NCBI GenBank assembly: GCA_030681525.1
Contig: JAUXSD010000131.1
Location: 1-35,417, forward strand
Origin: Solirubrobacteraceae bacterium
GTDB lineage: Bacteria; Actinomycetota; Thermoleophilia; Solirubrobacterales; Solirubrobacteraceae
Direction of reading: 5' to 3'
DNA: 35,417 nucleotides
The notes under the pieces were generated by a model. That model searched no databases, was not told the DNA's origin, and worked only from the letters and a program-made list of their open reading frames with translations. This document shows, piece by piece, positions 24,709 to 33,159 of this stretch (positions within the stretch are counted from its first letter, which is position 1; the number at the start of each line of letters is the position of its first letter). The translations under genes were made by a program, and so were the position numbers.

Positions 24709-25233
24709 ATGGCCACCACGACACACCCGACCGTCCCGACCGTCCCGTCCGTCCCGCCCTTCGCCCTCCCGCCCGGCGGCGGTGACGCGCGCTGGTACCT
24801 CGGCGCGCTGTTGGAGTGGAAGGCCCGCGCCGGCGCGACCGGCGGCGCGTTCTCGCTCGTCGAGGTCACCGTCCAGCCCGGCACCGAGCCACCGCTGCAC
24901 GTCCACGCGCACGAGGACGAGGCCTACATCGTGCTCAACGGGCGGATCACCTTCCAGGTCGGCGACGAGCGCGTCGACGCCGAGCCCGGCAGCTTCGTGT
25001 TCCTCCCGCGCGGCGTGCCGCACGGCTTCGCGGTGCGCAGCGAGGTCGCGCGCGCCGTGCTGCTGCTGACGCCCGGCGGCCTGGAGAGATTCTTCGACGG
25101 CTGGAGCGAGCCCGCGCGCGAGCGCACGCTGCCGCCCCTGCCCGACGGCCCGCCCGACGTCGCGGGCCTGACCCGCGACCTCGCCGCCCGCGGCGTCGAG
25201 GTCGTCGGCCCGCCGCTGCCCGCCCTGCTCTAA
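24709..25233 (+). CDS. Cupin-domain protein
   Basis: 174 residues with AAGGAG 6 nt before the ATG. The N-terminal 25 residues are a low-complexity Pro/Thr/Val stretch. The cupin barrel carries motif 1 (HVHAHEDEAYIVLNG, metal ligands His-x-His-x3-Glu) and motif 2 (GSFVFLPRGVPHGF, with the fourth ligand His). A C-terminal helical tail follows. Cupins of this size include quercetin-dioxygenase-like and other metal-dependent enzymes or binders; the reaction is unknown. It may be controlled by the LysR protein encoded 76 bp upstream. Confidence 0.88.
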   Translation: MATTTHPTVPTVPSVPPFALPPGGGDARWYLGALLEWKARAGATGGAFSLVEVTVQPGTEPPLHVHAHEDEAYIVLNGRITFQVGDERVDAEPGSFVFLPRGVPHGFAVRSEVARAVLLLTPGGLERFFDGWSEPARERTLPPLPDGPPDVAGLTRDLAARGVEVVGPPLPALL

Positions 25234-25241
25234 ACACGCGC

Positions 25242-25336
25242 GCTCAGCACGACGCCGTCGCGTGACGGCTGAGCCAGCCATCGTGGATGCCTGGGTGCGC
25301 CGGCGAGGAGGGCACAGTGCGGGTCCTCCTCGTCGG
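25242..25336. terminator. Two hairpins between convergent cupin and hppA genes
   Basis: The stronger hairpin pairs 25300-25311 with 25325-25336 (core CGAGGAGG/CCTCCTCG, 12 positions with one G-T pair, 13-nt loop). A second imperfect one at 25242-25274 has GCTCAG/CTGAGC outside and CCGTC/GACGG inside. Both lie in the 135-bp convergent gap, so they can stop transcription from either side. I see no gene in the gap. Confidence 0.55.
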
Positions 25337-25368
25337 TGCGGCCAGGCGCCGCGAGGGCGGCTCAGGCG

Positions 25369-27447
25369 TTACGCGACCAGCGGGATGATGAGGATGGCCA
25401 CGATGTTCGCGACCTTGATCATCGGGTTGATCGCGGGGCCGGAGGTGTCCTTGTAGGGATCGCCGACCGTGTCGCCCGTGATCGAGGCCTCGTGGGCGAG
25501 CGTGCCCTTGCCGCCGAACTCGCCCTCCTCGATGAGCTTCTTGGCGTTGTCCCAGGCGCCGCCGCCGGCGGTCATCGAGACGGCCATGAACAGGCCGACG
25601 ACGATCACGCCGATGAGCAGGCCGCCGAGCGCCTCGACGCTGAGCAGGCCGATGATCAGCGTGAAGACGATCGGGATCAGCGACGGGATGATCATCTCGC
25701 GCTGCGCGGTCTTCGTGACGATGTCCACGCAGCGGGCGTAGTCGGGCTTCTCGGTGTTGTCCATGATCCCGGGGTGCTCCTTGAACTGCCGGCGCACCTC
25801 CTCGACCACGGCGCCGCCGGCGCGACCGACGGCCTCCATCGACAGCGCCGCAAACAGGTAGACCATCATGCCGCCGATGAGCAGGCCGATGAGCACCTCG
25901 GGCTTGTCGAGCAGGAACTGGATCGGCTCCTCGCCGTTCTCCGCCAGCTCGGCGTTGAGCTCGATCTTGAACGCGGCGAACAACACGAGCGCGGCGAGGA
26001 CGGCGGAGCCGATCGCGTAGCCCTTCGTGACGGCCTTCGTCGTGTTGCCGACCGCGTCGAGCGGGTCGGTCACGGCGCGGACCTCCTCGGGCATCTCCGC
26101 CATCTCGGCGATGCCGCCGGCGTTGTCGGTGATCGGCCCGAAGGCGTCGAGGGCGACGATCAGCCCGCAGAGGCCGAGCTGCGCCATGACGGCGACGCCG
26201 ATGCCGTAGATCCCGCCGAGCTCGTAGGCGCCGTAGATGCCGAGCGCCAGCACGATGGCCGGCAGCGCGGTGGCCTGCATGCCCTGGGAGAGGCCGGAGA
26301 TGATGTTCGTCGCATGCCCGGTCTGCGAGGCCTCGGCGGTCTTCTTGACCGGGTTGAAGCGCGTCGACGTGTAGTAGTCGGTGATCAGGAACAGCAGCGC
26401 GGTGACGGCGAGGCCGATCAGCGAGCAGAGGTACAGGTCGCCGGTGGAGGGCGCGAAGACGTCGACGTCGGCCGTCGCGGTCGTCAGCCCGTCCATCATC
26501 CACTTCGTGACCGGGTAGAAGGCGATCGCGGCGATGACGCCGGAGGCGATCAGGCCCTGGTAGAGGGCGCGCTCGACGTTGCCGGCGGCCGACTTGACGG
26601 CGAACGTGCCGAGGATCGAGGCGAGGATCGCCACGCCGCCGAGCACGAGCGGGTACAGCGCGACCTGCGTCGCGTTGTCGCCGGCGAACGTCAGGACGCC
26701 GAGCAGCATGACCGCCACGGCCGTCACGACGTAGGTCTCGAAGAGGTCGGCGGCCATGCCGGCGCAGTCGCCGACGTTGTCGCCCACGTTGTCGGCGATC
26801 ACGGCGGGGTTGCGCGGGTCGTCCTCGGGGATGCCGGCCTCGACCTTGCCGACGAGGTCGGCGCCGACGTCGGCGCCCTTCGTGAAGATGCCGCCGCCCA
26901 GACGGGCGAAGACGGAGATCAGCGAGCCGCCGAAGCCGAGGCCGATGAGCGCGTCGACGGCCTCCTTCTGCGACGTGTCGAAGAGCGCGGTCAGCAGGCC
27001 GTAGTAGCCGGCGACGCCGAGCAGCGCCAGGCCGACGACGAGCATGCCGGTGATCGCGCCGCCGCGAAACGCGGCGTTCAGCGCGGGCGGGATGCCGTCG
27101 CGGGCGGCTTCGGCGACGCGGCAGTTGGCCCGCACCGAGACGTTCATCCCGATGAAGCCGGCCGCCGCGGAGAGCAGGCCGCCGAGCGCGAAGCCGACGG
27201 CGACCTCGATGCTCTGCAACGGGATGAGGACGATGAACAGCAGTACGCCGACGATGCCGATCGTCGTGTACTGGCGGCGCAGGTACGCGGAGGCGCCTTC
27301 CTGGACGGCCTTCGAGATCTCGACCATGCGCTCGTTGCCCGGCGACAGCGCCAGCAGCGAGCGTGTGGTCAGCGCGCCGTAGAGCACTGCGAGGCCACCG
27401 CACAGCAGCGCGACGACGACCCCATGGTCCATCAGGAAATCACTCAA
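25369..27447 (-). CDS. hppA: Membrane-bound proton-translocating pyrophosphatase, K+-independent type
   Basis: 692 residues with about 16 membrane helices, the normal length. It couples pyrophosphate hydrolysis to proton pumping across the membrane. The substrate motifs are intact: [20 protein letters not shown] and the Asp-rich [18 protein letters not shown], plus [19 protein letters not shown] near the C-terminus. Lys471 in GNTTKA is the hallmark of K+-independent enzymes (K+-dependent ones have Ala there). Sodium-pumping members are K+-dependent, so proton pumping is favoured. The start is TTG at 27447 rather than ATG at 27432, because GGAGG ends 9 nt before the TTG. The gene is monocistronic with its own promoter. 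Confidence 0.96.
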   Translation of the reverse strand: MSDFLMDHGVVVALLCGGLAVLYGALTTRSLLALSPGNERMVEISKAVQEGASAYLRRQYTTIGIVGVLLFIVLIPLQSIEVAVGFALGGLLSAAAGFIGMNVSVRANCRVAEAARDGIPPALNAAFRGGAITGMLVVGLALLGVAGYYGLLTALFDTSQKEAVDALIGLGFGGSLISVFARLGGGIFTKGADVGADLVGKVEAGIPEDDPRNPAVIADNVGDNVGDCAGMAADLFETYVVTAVAVMLLGVLTFAGDNATQVALYPLVLGGVAILASILGTFAVKSAAGNVERALYQGLIASGVIAAIAFYPVTKWMMDGLTTATADVDVFAPSTGDLYLCSLIGLAVTALLFLITDYYTSTRFNPVKKTAEASQTGHATNIISGLSQGMQATALPAIVLALGIYGAYELGGIYGIGVAVMAQLGLCGLIVALDAFGPITDNAGGIAEMAEMPEEVRAVTDPLDAVGNTTKAVTKGYAIGSAVLAALVLFAAFKIELNAELAENGEEPIQFLLDKPEVLIGLLIGGMMVYLFAALSMEAVGRAGGAVVEEVRRQFKEHPGIMDNTEKPDYARCVDIVTKTAQREMIIPSLIPIVFTLIIGLLSVEALGGLLIGVIVVGLFMAVSMTAGGGAWDNAKKLIEEGEFGGKGTLAHEASITGDTVGDPYKDTSGPAINPMIKVANIVAILIIPLVA

Positions 27448-27456
27448 GGGAAACTG

Positions 27457-27509
27457 CCTCCGTAAATCTTTGGTGCTGCGGACCTAGCCCACCGCGTGGC
27501 GGGTGTCAA
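27457..27509 (-). promoter_or_regulatory. Promoter and ribosome-binding site of hppA
   Basis: On the minus strand a perfect -35 TTGACA (27504-27509) is followed after 17 nt by TAGGTC (27481-27486) as -10. The Shine-Dalgarno GGAGG lies at 27457-27461, 9 nt before the TTG start. This is the clearest sigma-70-type promoter in the window. Confidence 0.7.
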
Positions 27510-27588
27510 TGGCCGACAGCCACGGGAAACGCGCGCGGATACTAACCGGACGGGCCGACGGCGCGCCCCCTGCCCGGTCAGCGTCAGC

Positions 27589-28011
27589 CTACTGCCCGGG
27601 CACCCAGAGCCTGCTGCCGCCGCCCGGCGGGGTCTCGGGCTTCTGCGGCTCGCCGGGACGCGGGGCGTCCGGCGGCGGCGTGGCGCCCGAGCGGGCGTAC
27701 GCGAGCTGCAGCTGCGCGAGGGCGTCGCGGATCTGCTTGGCGTCCGGTCCGAGGCCCGGCTCGACGAACGGCAGCAGCGCCCGGGTGGCGTCGATCGCCT
27801 GGCGGACCTGCTCGAAGTCGGGCTCCTCCTCGGCCCCGGTCAGGCCGGCCTTGCGGGCGGCGAGGTTCAGCAGCGACACGACGGTCTGCACGAGGACGTC
27901 GTCGACGCGCAGACGGGCGATCTCGGCCTCGTACGCGGCGCGCAGCTCCTCCTCGCTGAGATCACCGAGGTCGGCCTCGTCGAAGCCGGGGTCGCCTGGA
28001 TCGGCAGTCAT
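27589..28011 (-). CDS. DUF1844-like protein
   Basis: 140 residues. An acidic N-terminus with LSEEELRAAYEAEIARLRVDDVLVQTVVSLLNLAARKAGL leads into a helical core (QVRQAIDATRALLPFVEP, QIRDALAQLQLAYAR) with the VQT..L..A and ID-x-L-x3-L pattern of DUF1844 proteins. A Pro/Gly-rich tail follows. No catalytic residues are evident. The function of the family is not known. Its ATG overlaps the stop of the GCS2-like ligase by 4 bases, so it is the last gene of the operon; its product may act with that ligase. Confidence 0.6.
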   Translation of the reverse strand: MTADPGDPGFDEADLGDLSEEELRAAYEAEIARLRVDDVLVQTVVSLLNLAARKAGLTGAEEEPDFEQVRQAIDATRALLPFVEPGLGPDAKQIRDALAQLQLAYARSGATPPPDAPRPGEPQKPETPPGGGSRLWVPGQ

Positions 28012-29156
28012 GCGGGCACCTCCTGGGCGTAGGTCGTCATCGTCTCGCGCACGGTGTCAGCGTAGACCTCGCGCAGATCGGCCCCCTCCAGCAGCGCCGC
28101 GCGCTGGCGCTGGGCGCCCGTCGGGCCCTCCAGCGCGACGTCGATGCGCGCCTCGGCCCGGACCGGCGCGCTCCACGCCCACAGCTCTTCGACCGCCGCG
28201 CGCGCCGGGACCTCCACCCCGCGGCCGAGGTCGATCATGCGCCCGTCGAGGCCGTAGCGGATCGCGCGCCACACGTTCTCCTCGATGAGCCGGTGCGGCG
28301 GGTCCTCGAACGGGACCCCCTCGTCGACGTCGCGCAGCGCCTGCCCCACGCAGGCCACGACGAGCGACGCCAGGCCCTCGGATTCGGCGGCCGTGATCTG
28401 GGCGTCGCAGATGCGCACCTCGACGGTGCCGAAGGAGGCGTGCGGGCGGATCGACCACCACACCTGCGTGTACTCGACGATCGAGTTCGTGGCGATCAGC
28501 AGCTCGAGGTAGTCGCGAAACGCCCGCCAGCCGCCGAACGCGTCCGGGACCCCGCAGCGCGGAAAGGACTTCGTGAAGGTCTGGCTGCGGGCGGAGTGCA
28601 GGCGGGTGTCCTGGCCCTCGAGAAACGGCGAGCTGGCGCTGACCGCCAGCAGCAGCGGCAGCACCGGGCGCAGCCGGTCGCAGACCGCCACCGCACGATC
28701 GGCGCCGCGCACCCCCACGTGGACGTGCAGCGAGAACGTGTTGTTGCGCCGCGCCACGTAGCCCAGGCCGTCGACGACGCGGCGGTAGTGGTCGGTGTCG
28801 ATGTTGCGCTGCTCGCGGTAGTCGGCCCAGGGATGCGTGCCGGTCGAGCCCAGCGCGATCCCGCGGTTGGCGGCGAGCGTGAACAGCCGGCGGCGGCGGT
28901 CGCGCTGGTGGGCGATCGCGTCGCGCAGGTCCTCGCCGCGGCCGGAGACGATCTCGATCTCCGAGGAGATCAACTCGCCGGTGATCGCGTCGTGCAGCAC
29001 CGGGTCGAGCTCCGCCGCCGTGTCGCGCAGCTCCTCGAAGCGCGGCACGAGGTCCAGCGTGCCGGGATCGAGCACCGCGAACTCCTCCTCCAGGCCCACG
29101 GTCAGGTCCGTGGACGCGGCGAACATCTCCTCCGTGTTGTCGAGGTCGATGGGCAT
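28008..29156 (-). CDS. GCS2-family glutamate-cysteine ligase-like carboxylate-amine ligase (YbdK type)
   Basis: 382 residues, typical for YbdK-type enzymes. The ATP/metal site starts with LTVGLEEEFAVLD (the Glu-Glu-Glu is a family hallmark). Further motifs are ITGELISSEIEI, the metal-binding HVHVGV near residue 145, and RPHASFGTVEVRICDAQ. Members join glutamate or a related carboxylate to an amine with ATP. Actinomycetes usually make mycothiol rather than glutathione, so true gamma-glutamylcysteine formation is uncertain. It follows rex after 32 bp. AAGG lies right against the ATG, an unusually short spacing, so the ATG at 29123 inside the gene is a remote alternative start. Confidence 0.9.
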   Translation of the reverse strand: MPIDLDNTEEMFAASTDLTVGLEEEFAVLDPGTLDLVPRFEELRDTAAELDPVLHDAITGELISSEIEIVSGRGEDLRDAIAHQRDRRRRLFTLAANRGIALGSTGTHPWADYREQRNIDTDHYRRVVDGLGYVARRNNTFSLHVHVGVRGADRAVAVCDRLRPVLPLLLAVSASSPFLEGQDTRLHSARSQTFTKSFPRCGVPDAFGGWRAFRDYLELLIATNSIVEYTQVWWSIRPHASFGTVEVRICDAQITAAESEGLASLVVACVGQALRDVDEGVPFEDPPHRLIEENVWRAIRYGLDGRMIDLGRGVEVPARAAVEELWAWSAPVRAEARIDVALEGPTGAQRQRAALLEGADLREVYADTVRETMTTYAQEVPA

Positions 29157-29188
29157 CCTTGTATGTATCTTGCGCCAGGAGGCGGCTT

Positions 29189-29872
29189 CTACGTCAAGTA
29201 GAAGTACAGCGCGTACAGCAGATCGACCGCCGGAGACGAAGTGTGGACGGTCACCTCCGGCGGCACCTGCAGCAGCGCCTCGGAGTAGTTGAAGATGATC
29301 TTCACGCCGGCCTCGACGAGGTCGTCGGCGATCGACTGCGCGGCGGCGGTGGGCACCGCGAGCACGCCGACGACGATGTCCTCGAACTCGACCATCGACT
29401 TCAGCTCCGACGAGTGGCGCACGGTCGTGGCGCCGACCTTCTGGCCGATCTTGCGCTTGTCGGTGTCGAAGATCGCCACGACGCGGAAGCCGTGGTCGGC
29501 GAAGATGTCCGACGACGCGATCGCCTGGCCGAGGTGGCCCGCCCCGAACAGCGCGATGTTGTGCTGGCCGGACGTGCGCAGGATCTTGCGGATCTGCGAG
29601 ACGAGCGCGTCGACGTTGTAGCCGACGCCGCGCTTGCCGAACTTCCCGAAGCCCGAGAAGTCGCGCCGGATCTGCGTCGGGTTGACGTGCGTGTAGTCGC
29701 TCAGCTCACGCGAGGAGATCGTCTCCTTGCCCATCTTCTTGGCCTGCGTGAGGACCTGCAGGTAGCGCGAAAGCCGCGCCGCGACGCCGAGCGAGAGGCG
29801 CTGACCGCCTCCGATTGCGCCGTCGCGTGCAGCCGGGTCAGCCGCCGTGGGAGCGCGTTCGCCGGTCGTCAT
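29189..29872 (-). CDS. rex: Redox-sensing transcriptional repressor Rex
   Basis: 227 residues. The N-terminal winged-helix domain (about 25-95) contains the Rex hallmark VNPTQIRRDFSGFGKFGKRGVGY. The Rossmann domain starts with LFGAGHLGQAIA (GxGxxG near 110-115) and ends with a domain-swapped C-terminal helix (PAVDLLYALYFYL). Rex binds DNA when NAD+ is high and lets go when NADH rises, controlling respiration and fermentation genes. The ATG overlaps the stop of the glutaredoxin-like gene by 4 bases. A consensus Rex operator (TTGTGAA-N4-TTCACAA) is not visible in the window, so its targets lie elsewhere or its own site is divergent. Confidence 0.96.
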   Translation of the reverse strand: MTTGERAPTAADPAARDGAIGGGQRLSLGVAARLSRYLQVLTQAKKMGKETISSRELSDYTHVNPTQIRRDFSGFGKFGKRGVGYNVDALVSQIRKILRTSGQHNIALFGAGHLGQAIASSDIFADHGFRVVAIFDTDKRKIGQKVGATTVRHSSELKSMVEFEDIVVGVLAVPTAAAQSIADDLVEAGVKIIFNYSEALLQVPPEVTVHTSSPAVDLLYALYFYLT

Positions 29873-30123
29873 CGACGGCGCACTTTACTCAGAAGCCGGC
29901 GCAGCGCGGCTTCATCCACAAACAGCTCGAAGCGCTCGACGCCGTCGAGCACGACGACGGGGATGCGCTCGAGATAGGTCGCGTGCAACCCGTCGTCGGT
30001 CGTGATGTCGACCTCCGTGAAGCGGGCGCCGGCCCGCTCGAGAACGTCGCGCGCGTCGTCGCAGAGATGACATCCGGGCTTGCCCAGGAGCAGCAGCCCG
30101 GGGCCCAGGCCGGCCGTGCTCAC
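29869..30123 (-). CDS. Glutaredoxin-like thiol protein (DUF836 type)
   Basis: 84 residues from GTG at 30123. A single thioredoxin-fold domain with the CxxC motif CHLC at residues 18-21 (KPGCHLCDDARDVL). The cis-Pro segment reads RIPVVVLDGVERFELFVDE. The size and the second half fit the DUF836 glutaredoxin-like family found next to rex in many Actinobacteria. It may exchange thiols with an unknown partner. Start and stop overlap tsaD and rex by 4 bases each. Confidence 0.85.
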   Translation of the reverse strand: MSTAGLGPGLLLLGKPGCHLCDDARDVLERAGARFTEVDITTDDGLHATYLERIPVVVLDGVERFELFVDEAALRRLLSKVRRR

Positions 30124-31130
30124 GCGAGCGCCCGCTCGCCCGAGGCGTACGCGTCGAGCCCGAGATAGGCCGCAAACGGCTGGGCCGCGACGAAGCGCGC
30201 GGCCGAGCCGATCATCGCGGCGTTGTCGGTGCACAGCTCGCGCGGCGGGATCCCGACGGTGGCGCCGAGCGCCGCCAGCCGCGCGCGCAGCGGGCCGTTC
30301 GCGGCGACGCCTCCGCCCACCGCCAGCCGGGTGAGGCCGGTCTGCGCCAGCGCCTGCTCGCAGCGGGCGGCGAGCGCCTCGACGACCGCGTGTTGAAAGC
30401 TCGCCGCGAGGTCGGCGGCGCGCTCGCGGGCTCCGTCGGCCCCGAGCTCACGCACCTTGTACAGCAGGGAGGTCTTCACGCCGGCGAACGAGAAGTCCAG
30501 GCCGGCGAGGTTGCGGGCGACCGGGAACGCGAACGCCTGCGCGTCGCCGTCGCGGGCCAGGCGCTCGAGCGCGGGGCCACCGGGAAACGGCAGCCCGAGC
30601 AGGCGCGCGCCCTTGTCGAAGGCCTCGCCGGCGGCGTCGTCGAGCGTGCGGCCCAGCACCGCGAAGCCGTCGTGGTCCTCGACGCGGGCCAGCAGCGTGT
30701 GGCCGCCGCTGGCGATGAGGCAGACGAACGGCGGCTCCAGGATCGGGCCGGCGGCACCGGCCACGCGCAGGAAGTTCGCGGCGACGTGGCCCTGCAGGTG
30801 GTCGACCGCCGCGAGCGGCAGGCCGCGCGAGGCGGCCAGGCCCTTCGCCGTGGCGACGCCGACGAGCAGCGCTCCGACGAGGCCGGGCCCCTGCGTGACC
30901 GCGACCAGATCGATGTCGTCGAGCGTCGCGTCCGCGCGGCGCAGGGCGTCGTCGACGACGGCGTTGACCAGCTCGAGGTGGTGGCGCGAGGCGATCTCGG
31001 GCACCACGCCGCCGTACTCGTCGTGGATGCCCTGCGACGAGATGACGTTCGAGCGCATCTCGCCGTCGCCCGTGACGACGGCCGCGCACGTGTCGTCGCA
31101 GCTCGTCTCGAGCGCGAGGATGAGCGTCAT
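30120..31130 (-). CDS. tsaD: tRNA N6-adenosine threonylcarbamoyltransferase TsaD
   Basis: 336 residues. TsaD transfers the threonylcarbamoyl group to A37 of tRNAs that read ANN codons, together with TsaB and TsaE. The N-terminus MTLILALETSCDDTCAAVV is the family signature. The metal-binding HxxxH is His111-His115 (HLQGH). ASGGHTLL, FSFAGVKTSLLY and the C-terminal CTDNAAMIG, whose Asp completes the metal site, are present. The ATG overlaps the rimI stop (ATGA). The open frame further upstream is the shadow of rimI. Confidence 0.97.
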   Translation of the reverse strand: MTLILALETSCDDTCAAVVTGDGEMRSNVISSQGIHDEYGGVVPEIASRHHLELVNAVVDDALRRADATLDDIDLVAVTQGPGLVGALLVGVATAKGLAASRGLPLAAVDHLQGHVAANFLRVAGAAGPILEPPFVCLIASGGHTLLARVEDHDGFAVLGRTLDDAAGEAFDKGARLLGLPFPGGPALERLARDGDAQAFAFPVARNLAGLDFSFAGVKTSLLYKVRELGADGARERAADLAASFQHAVVEALAARCEQALAQTGLTRLAVGGGVAANGPLRARLAALGATVGIPPRELCTDNAAMIGSAARFVAAQPFAAYLGLDAYASGERALA

Positions 31131-31651
31131 CGGGGCGCCGGCGGAGCCGCGTTGGGGACGTCGTCGAAGCGTCCGGCCAGGGTCGACTGCGTGCGCCACA
31201 TGATGACCGCGTCCTCGCCGTTGTCCTGGTAGTAGCGCCGCCGCCGGCCGGCCGCGCGAAAGCCGAAGCGCTGGTAGAGCTCGATCGCGCCGGTGTTGGA
31301 CTCGCGCACCTCGAGCGTGAAGCGCGCGCCCTTGCCGTCGATGCGGCGCAGCAGGTCGGTCAGGAGCTTGCCCGCGACGCCCTGGCGGCGGCAGTCCGGG
31401 TCCACGGCCACGTTCATGATGTGCCAGACCGTGTCGTAGCGCGAGCAGATGAGAAAGCCGATCATCCGGTCGCCGCGCAACGCGGCGAGGCAGACGCTGG
31501 CCGGCTTGGACAGCTCGAGCACGAACATCGCCAGCGACCACGGCGTCGGGAACGCGCGCCGCTCGATCGCGATGAGCTCGGGCAGGTCCGCGTAGGTCAG
31601 GCGGCGGATCTCGAGGGGTCCCTCGGCGGTCGCGGGCGGTGGGTCCGTCAT
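31127..31651 (-). CDS. rimI: Ribosomal-protein-type N-acetyltransferase RimI
   Basis: 174 residues, ATG at 31651. GNAT fold: IRRLTYADLPELIAIERRAFPTPWS at the start is typical for RimI. The acetyl-CoA loop is RRQGVAGKLL (Q/R-x-x-G-x-A). The catalytic segment LEVRESNTGAIELYQRFGF matches RimI, as does the R-x3-YY-x-D-N-GEDA-x-IM C-terminus. RimI acetylates protein N-termini, including ribosomal protein S18 in E. coli. Its gene often lies between tsaB and tsaD, as here, with 4-bp overlaps on both sides. Confidence 0.95.
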   Translation of the reverse strand: MTDPPPATAEGPLEIRRLTYADLPELIAIERRAFPTPWSLAMFVLELSKPASVCLAALRGDRMIGFLICSRYDTVWHIMNVAVDPDCRRQGVAGKLLTDLLRRIDGKGARFTLEVRESNTGAIELYQRFGFRAAGRRRRYYQDNGEDAVIMWRTQSTLAGRFDDVPNAAPPAPR

Positions 31652-32361
31652 GTCAGCGGGCGGCGGGGCTGGTGGCGGGCGAGCACGGCGTCGGGCAGGC
31701 GCAGGTAGTCCGGGACGACCAGGTCGCGCACGACGCCGGGCGGGGCCAGCAGCGCGAGCCCGCAGACCGCCCGGCCGCTGACTCGGTGCTCTGCACGATC
31801 GTCCGGTGGAACACGGCAACCGGCGCCTTCCAGGTCGGTTCGAAATCGTAGCGCCCCGTCCCCCACGGCCAGCCAGCGTCCGCCTTCCGCGGCGACCCGC
31901 TCCGCCAGCGCGGCGGGCGCCAGCGCGGCCTGCGCGACGACCGGCTCTCCCCCGCGCCAGCCGGCCGCGAACGCCTCACCGCGGCGGGCGTCGATCACCG
32001 CCAGGACGCCGCTGCCGGCGGGCGCCGCGGGCTCGGCGGCCAGCGCCAGCGCGCGCAGCGTCGAGACGCCGACGAGCTCCGCGCCGCTGCCCTGCGCGAG
32101 CGCGCGGGCGGTCGCGACGCCGATCCGCAGACCGGTGAACGTGCCCGGCCCGACCCCGACGGCGATGCGGTCGACGTCCGCGAAGCGCAGGCCGGCCGAC
32201 TCCAGCAGCTCGGCGGCGAGCGCCAGCAGCTGCGCGGCGTGACCCGGGCGCTCGCCGGCCGCGGGCTCGTGGCGGCGCTCGCGCGCGTCCGCGGGGCGCC
32301 TGTCGTCGAGCAGCGCGACGGCGGTGGCGGACGTCGCGGTGTCCAGGCCGAGGACGATCAC
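31648..32361 (-). CDS. tsaB: tRNA threonylcarbamoyladenosine biosynthesis protein TsaB
   Basis: 237 residues from GTG at 32361, overlapping the tsaE stop (GTGA). The ASKHA-fold N-terminus VIVLGLDTATSATAVALLDD and IAVGVGPGTFTGLRIGVATARALAQ are family hallmarks. The C-terminal half is less conserved and Ala-rich, as usual for TsaB. It forms the scaffold that activates TsaD in the t6A complex and lacks an active site of its own. Confidence 0.94.
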   Translation of the reverse strand: MIVLGLDTATSATAVALLDDRRPADARERRHEPAAGERPGHAAQLLALAAELLESAGLRFADVDRIAVGVGPGTFTGLRIGVATARALAQGSGAELVGVSTLRALALAAEPAAPAGSGVLAVIDARRGEAFAAGWRGGEPVVAQAALAPAALAERVAAEGGRWLAVGDGALRFRTDLEGAGCRVPPDDRAEHRVSGRAVCGLALLAPPGVVRDLVVPDYLRLPDAVLARHQPRRPLT

Positions 32362-32813
32362 GGCTGCGCGGGCGGTGCGGATGGGCGGGTGTCGCGCACG
32401 ACGACGAGACGGCGGTCCCCGCCGCGGTGCTCGAGGCGCACCTGCGCGACCACCCGCTCGGGGTCCAGGCCTGCGGGCGTGCCGACCTCCGGCCACTCGA
32501 CGAAGGCCACGCGGTCGGGGCCGAGCTCGTCGGCCAGCAGCGCGGGGTCCTCGTCGGCGAGGTCGCCGAGCCGGTAGAGGTCCAGGTGCGAGACCGGTAC
32601 GTCGCCGTCGTAGCGCCGGGCGATCGTGAACGTGGGGCTGGTCACTGCGCCGGCGACGCCGAGCGCGCGGCAGGCGCCGCGGACGAACGTCGTCTTGCCG
32701 GCCCCGAGCTCTCCGGAGACGAGCACGACGTCGCCGGGGCGCAGGTGCTCGGCGAGCTGGGCGGCGAGCGCCTCCGTCTCTTCGGGTGCGGTGGTTTCAG
32801 TAGTCGTCGGCAT
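32358..32813 (-). CDS. tsaE: tRNA threonylcarbamoyladenosine biosynthesis ATPase TsaE
   Basis: 151 residues, ATG at 32813. The Walker A motif is GELGAGKTTFVRG and the switch segment is VTSPTFTIARRYDG. HLDLYRLGD and VAFVEWPE (Walker B-like, with the conserved Glu-Trp) are family hallmarks. It hydrolyses ATP to reset the TsaB-TsaD complex. The start lies inside the end of the LPXTG gene (17-bp overlap). An ATG 9 codons further upstream is possible but would deepen the overlap. Confidence 0.95.
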   Translation of the reverse strand: MPTTTETTAPEETEALAAQLAEHLRPGDVVLVSGELGAGKTTFVRGACRALGVAGAVTSPTFTIARRYDGDVPVSHLDLYRLGDLADEDPALLADELGPDRVAFVEWPEVGTPAGLDPERVVAQVRLEHRGGDRRLVVVRDTRPSAPPAQP

Positions 32814-33084
32814 CGACGGTGCGCAGACGCAGCCCGGCACCGAGAAGCGACATTGCGAGGCCGGCCAGGAACAGCATGCGCGGATCCGAGCCCGTGTCCG
32901 GAAGGTCGGTGGCGGGCGCGTCCTGCGGCGTGGGGGTCTCGCCGGGCAGCGGGACGGGCGGCGTCGTCGAGACCCCGGCCCCGTCCTCGGGGATCGTCGC
33001 GTTCTGCGCCGCGGCCGAGGCCGGGACGGCCAGCATCAGCACCGCGAGCGGCACGAGTACGAGGCGACGGCAGGACCACGGCAC
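32797..33084 (-). CDS. Small LPXTG cell-wall-anchored protein
   Basis: 95 residues from GTG at 33084. A signal peptide (basic CRR, then LVLVPLAVLMLAVPASAAA, cut near residue 26) precedes a Pro/Thr/Gly-rich stretch of about 35 residues. The sortase signal LPDTG is at 61-65, followed by a hydrophobic helix and a short RLR tail. Sortase would cleave it and attach it to the cell wall, leaving a mature part of only about 38 residues. GTG 33084 is preferred over an upstream ATG at 33141 because TAGAGT lies 7 nt before it and it gives a normal signal peptide. It is the first gene of the tsa-rex operon. Confidence 0.7.
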   Translation of the reverse strand: MPWSCRRLVLVPLAVLMLAVPASAAAQNATIPEDGAGVSTTPPVPLPGETPTPQDAPATDLPDTGSDPRMLFLAGLAMSLLGAGLRLRTVDADDY

Positions 33085-33091
33085 CCCGCGC

Positions 33092-33097
33092 ACTCTA
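33092..33097 (-). promoter_or_regulatory. -10 hexamer TAGAGT, likely promoter of the LPXTG-tsa-rex operon
   Basis: TAGAGT on the minus strand ends 7 nt before the GTG at 33084, with no Shine-Dalgarno. All eight following genes run in the same direction, seven of the eight junctions overlapping, so this may drive the whole operon. Confidence 0.5.
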
Positions 33098-33159
33098 ATG
33101 CCTATGGCGGCGCACGCCCGGGTGCCATTCGTCACCGGCAACGGCGGGCCTGGCTGCGG

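Noticed and set aside
24719-24770. Repeats of ACCGTCCCG-like units in the start of the cupin gene as a phase-variable tract
   Set aside because: Units are imperfect, few and in steps of three, giving only a Pro/Thr/Val-rich tail; slippage would not shift the frame in a switch-like way.
31131-31541. Longer N-terminus for tsaD
   Set aside because: The upstream part is a shadow of rimI; the TsaD signature starts at 31130.
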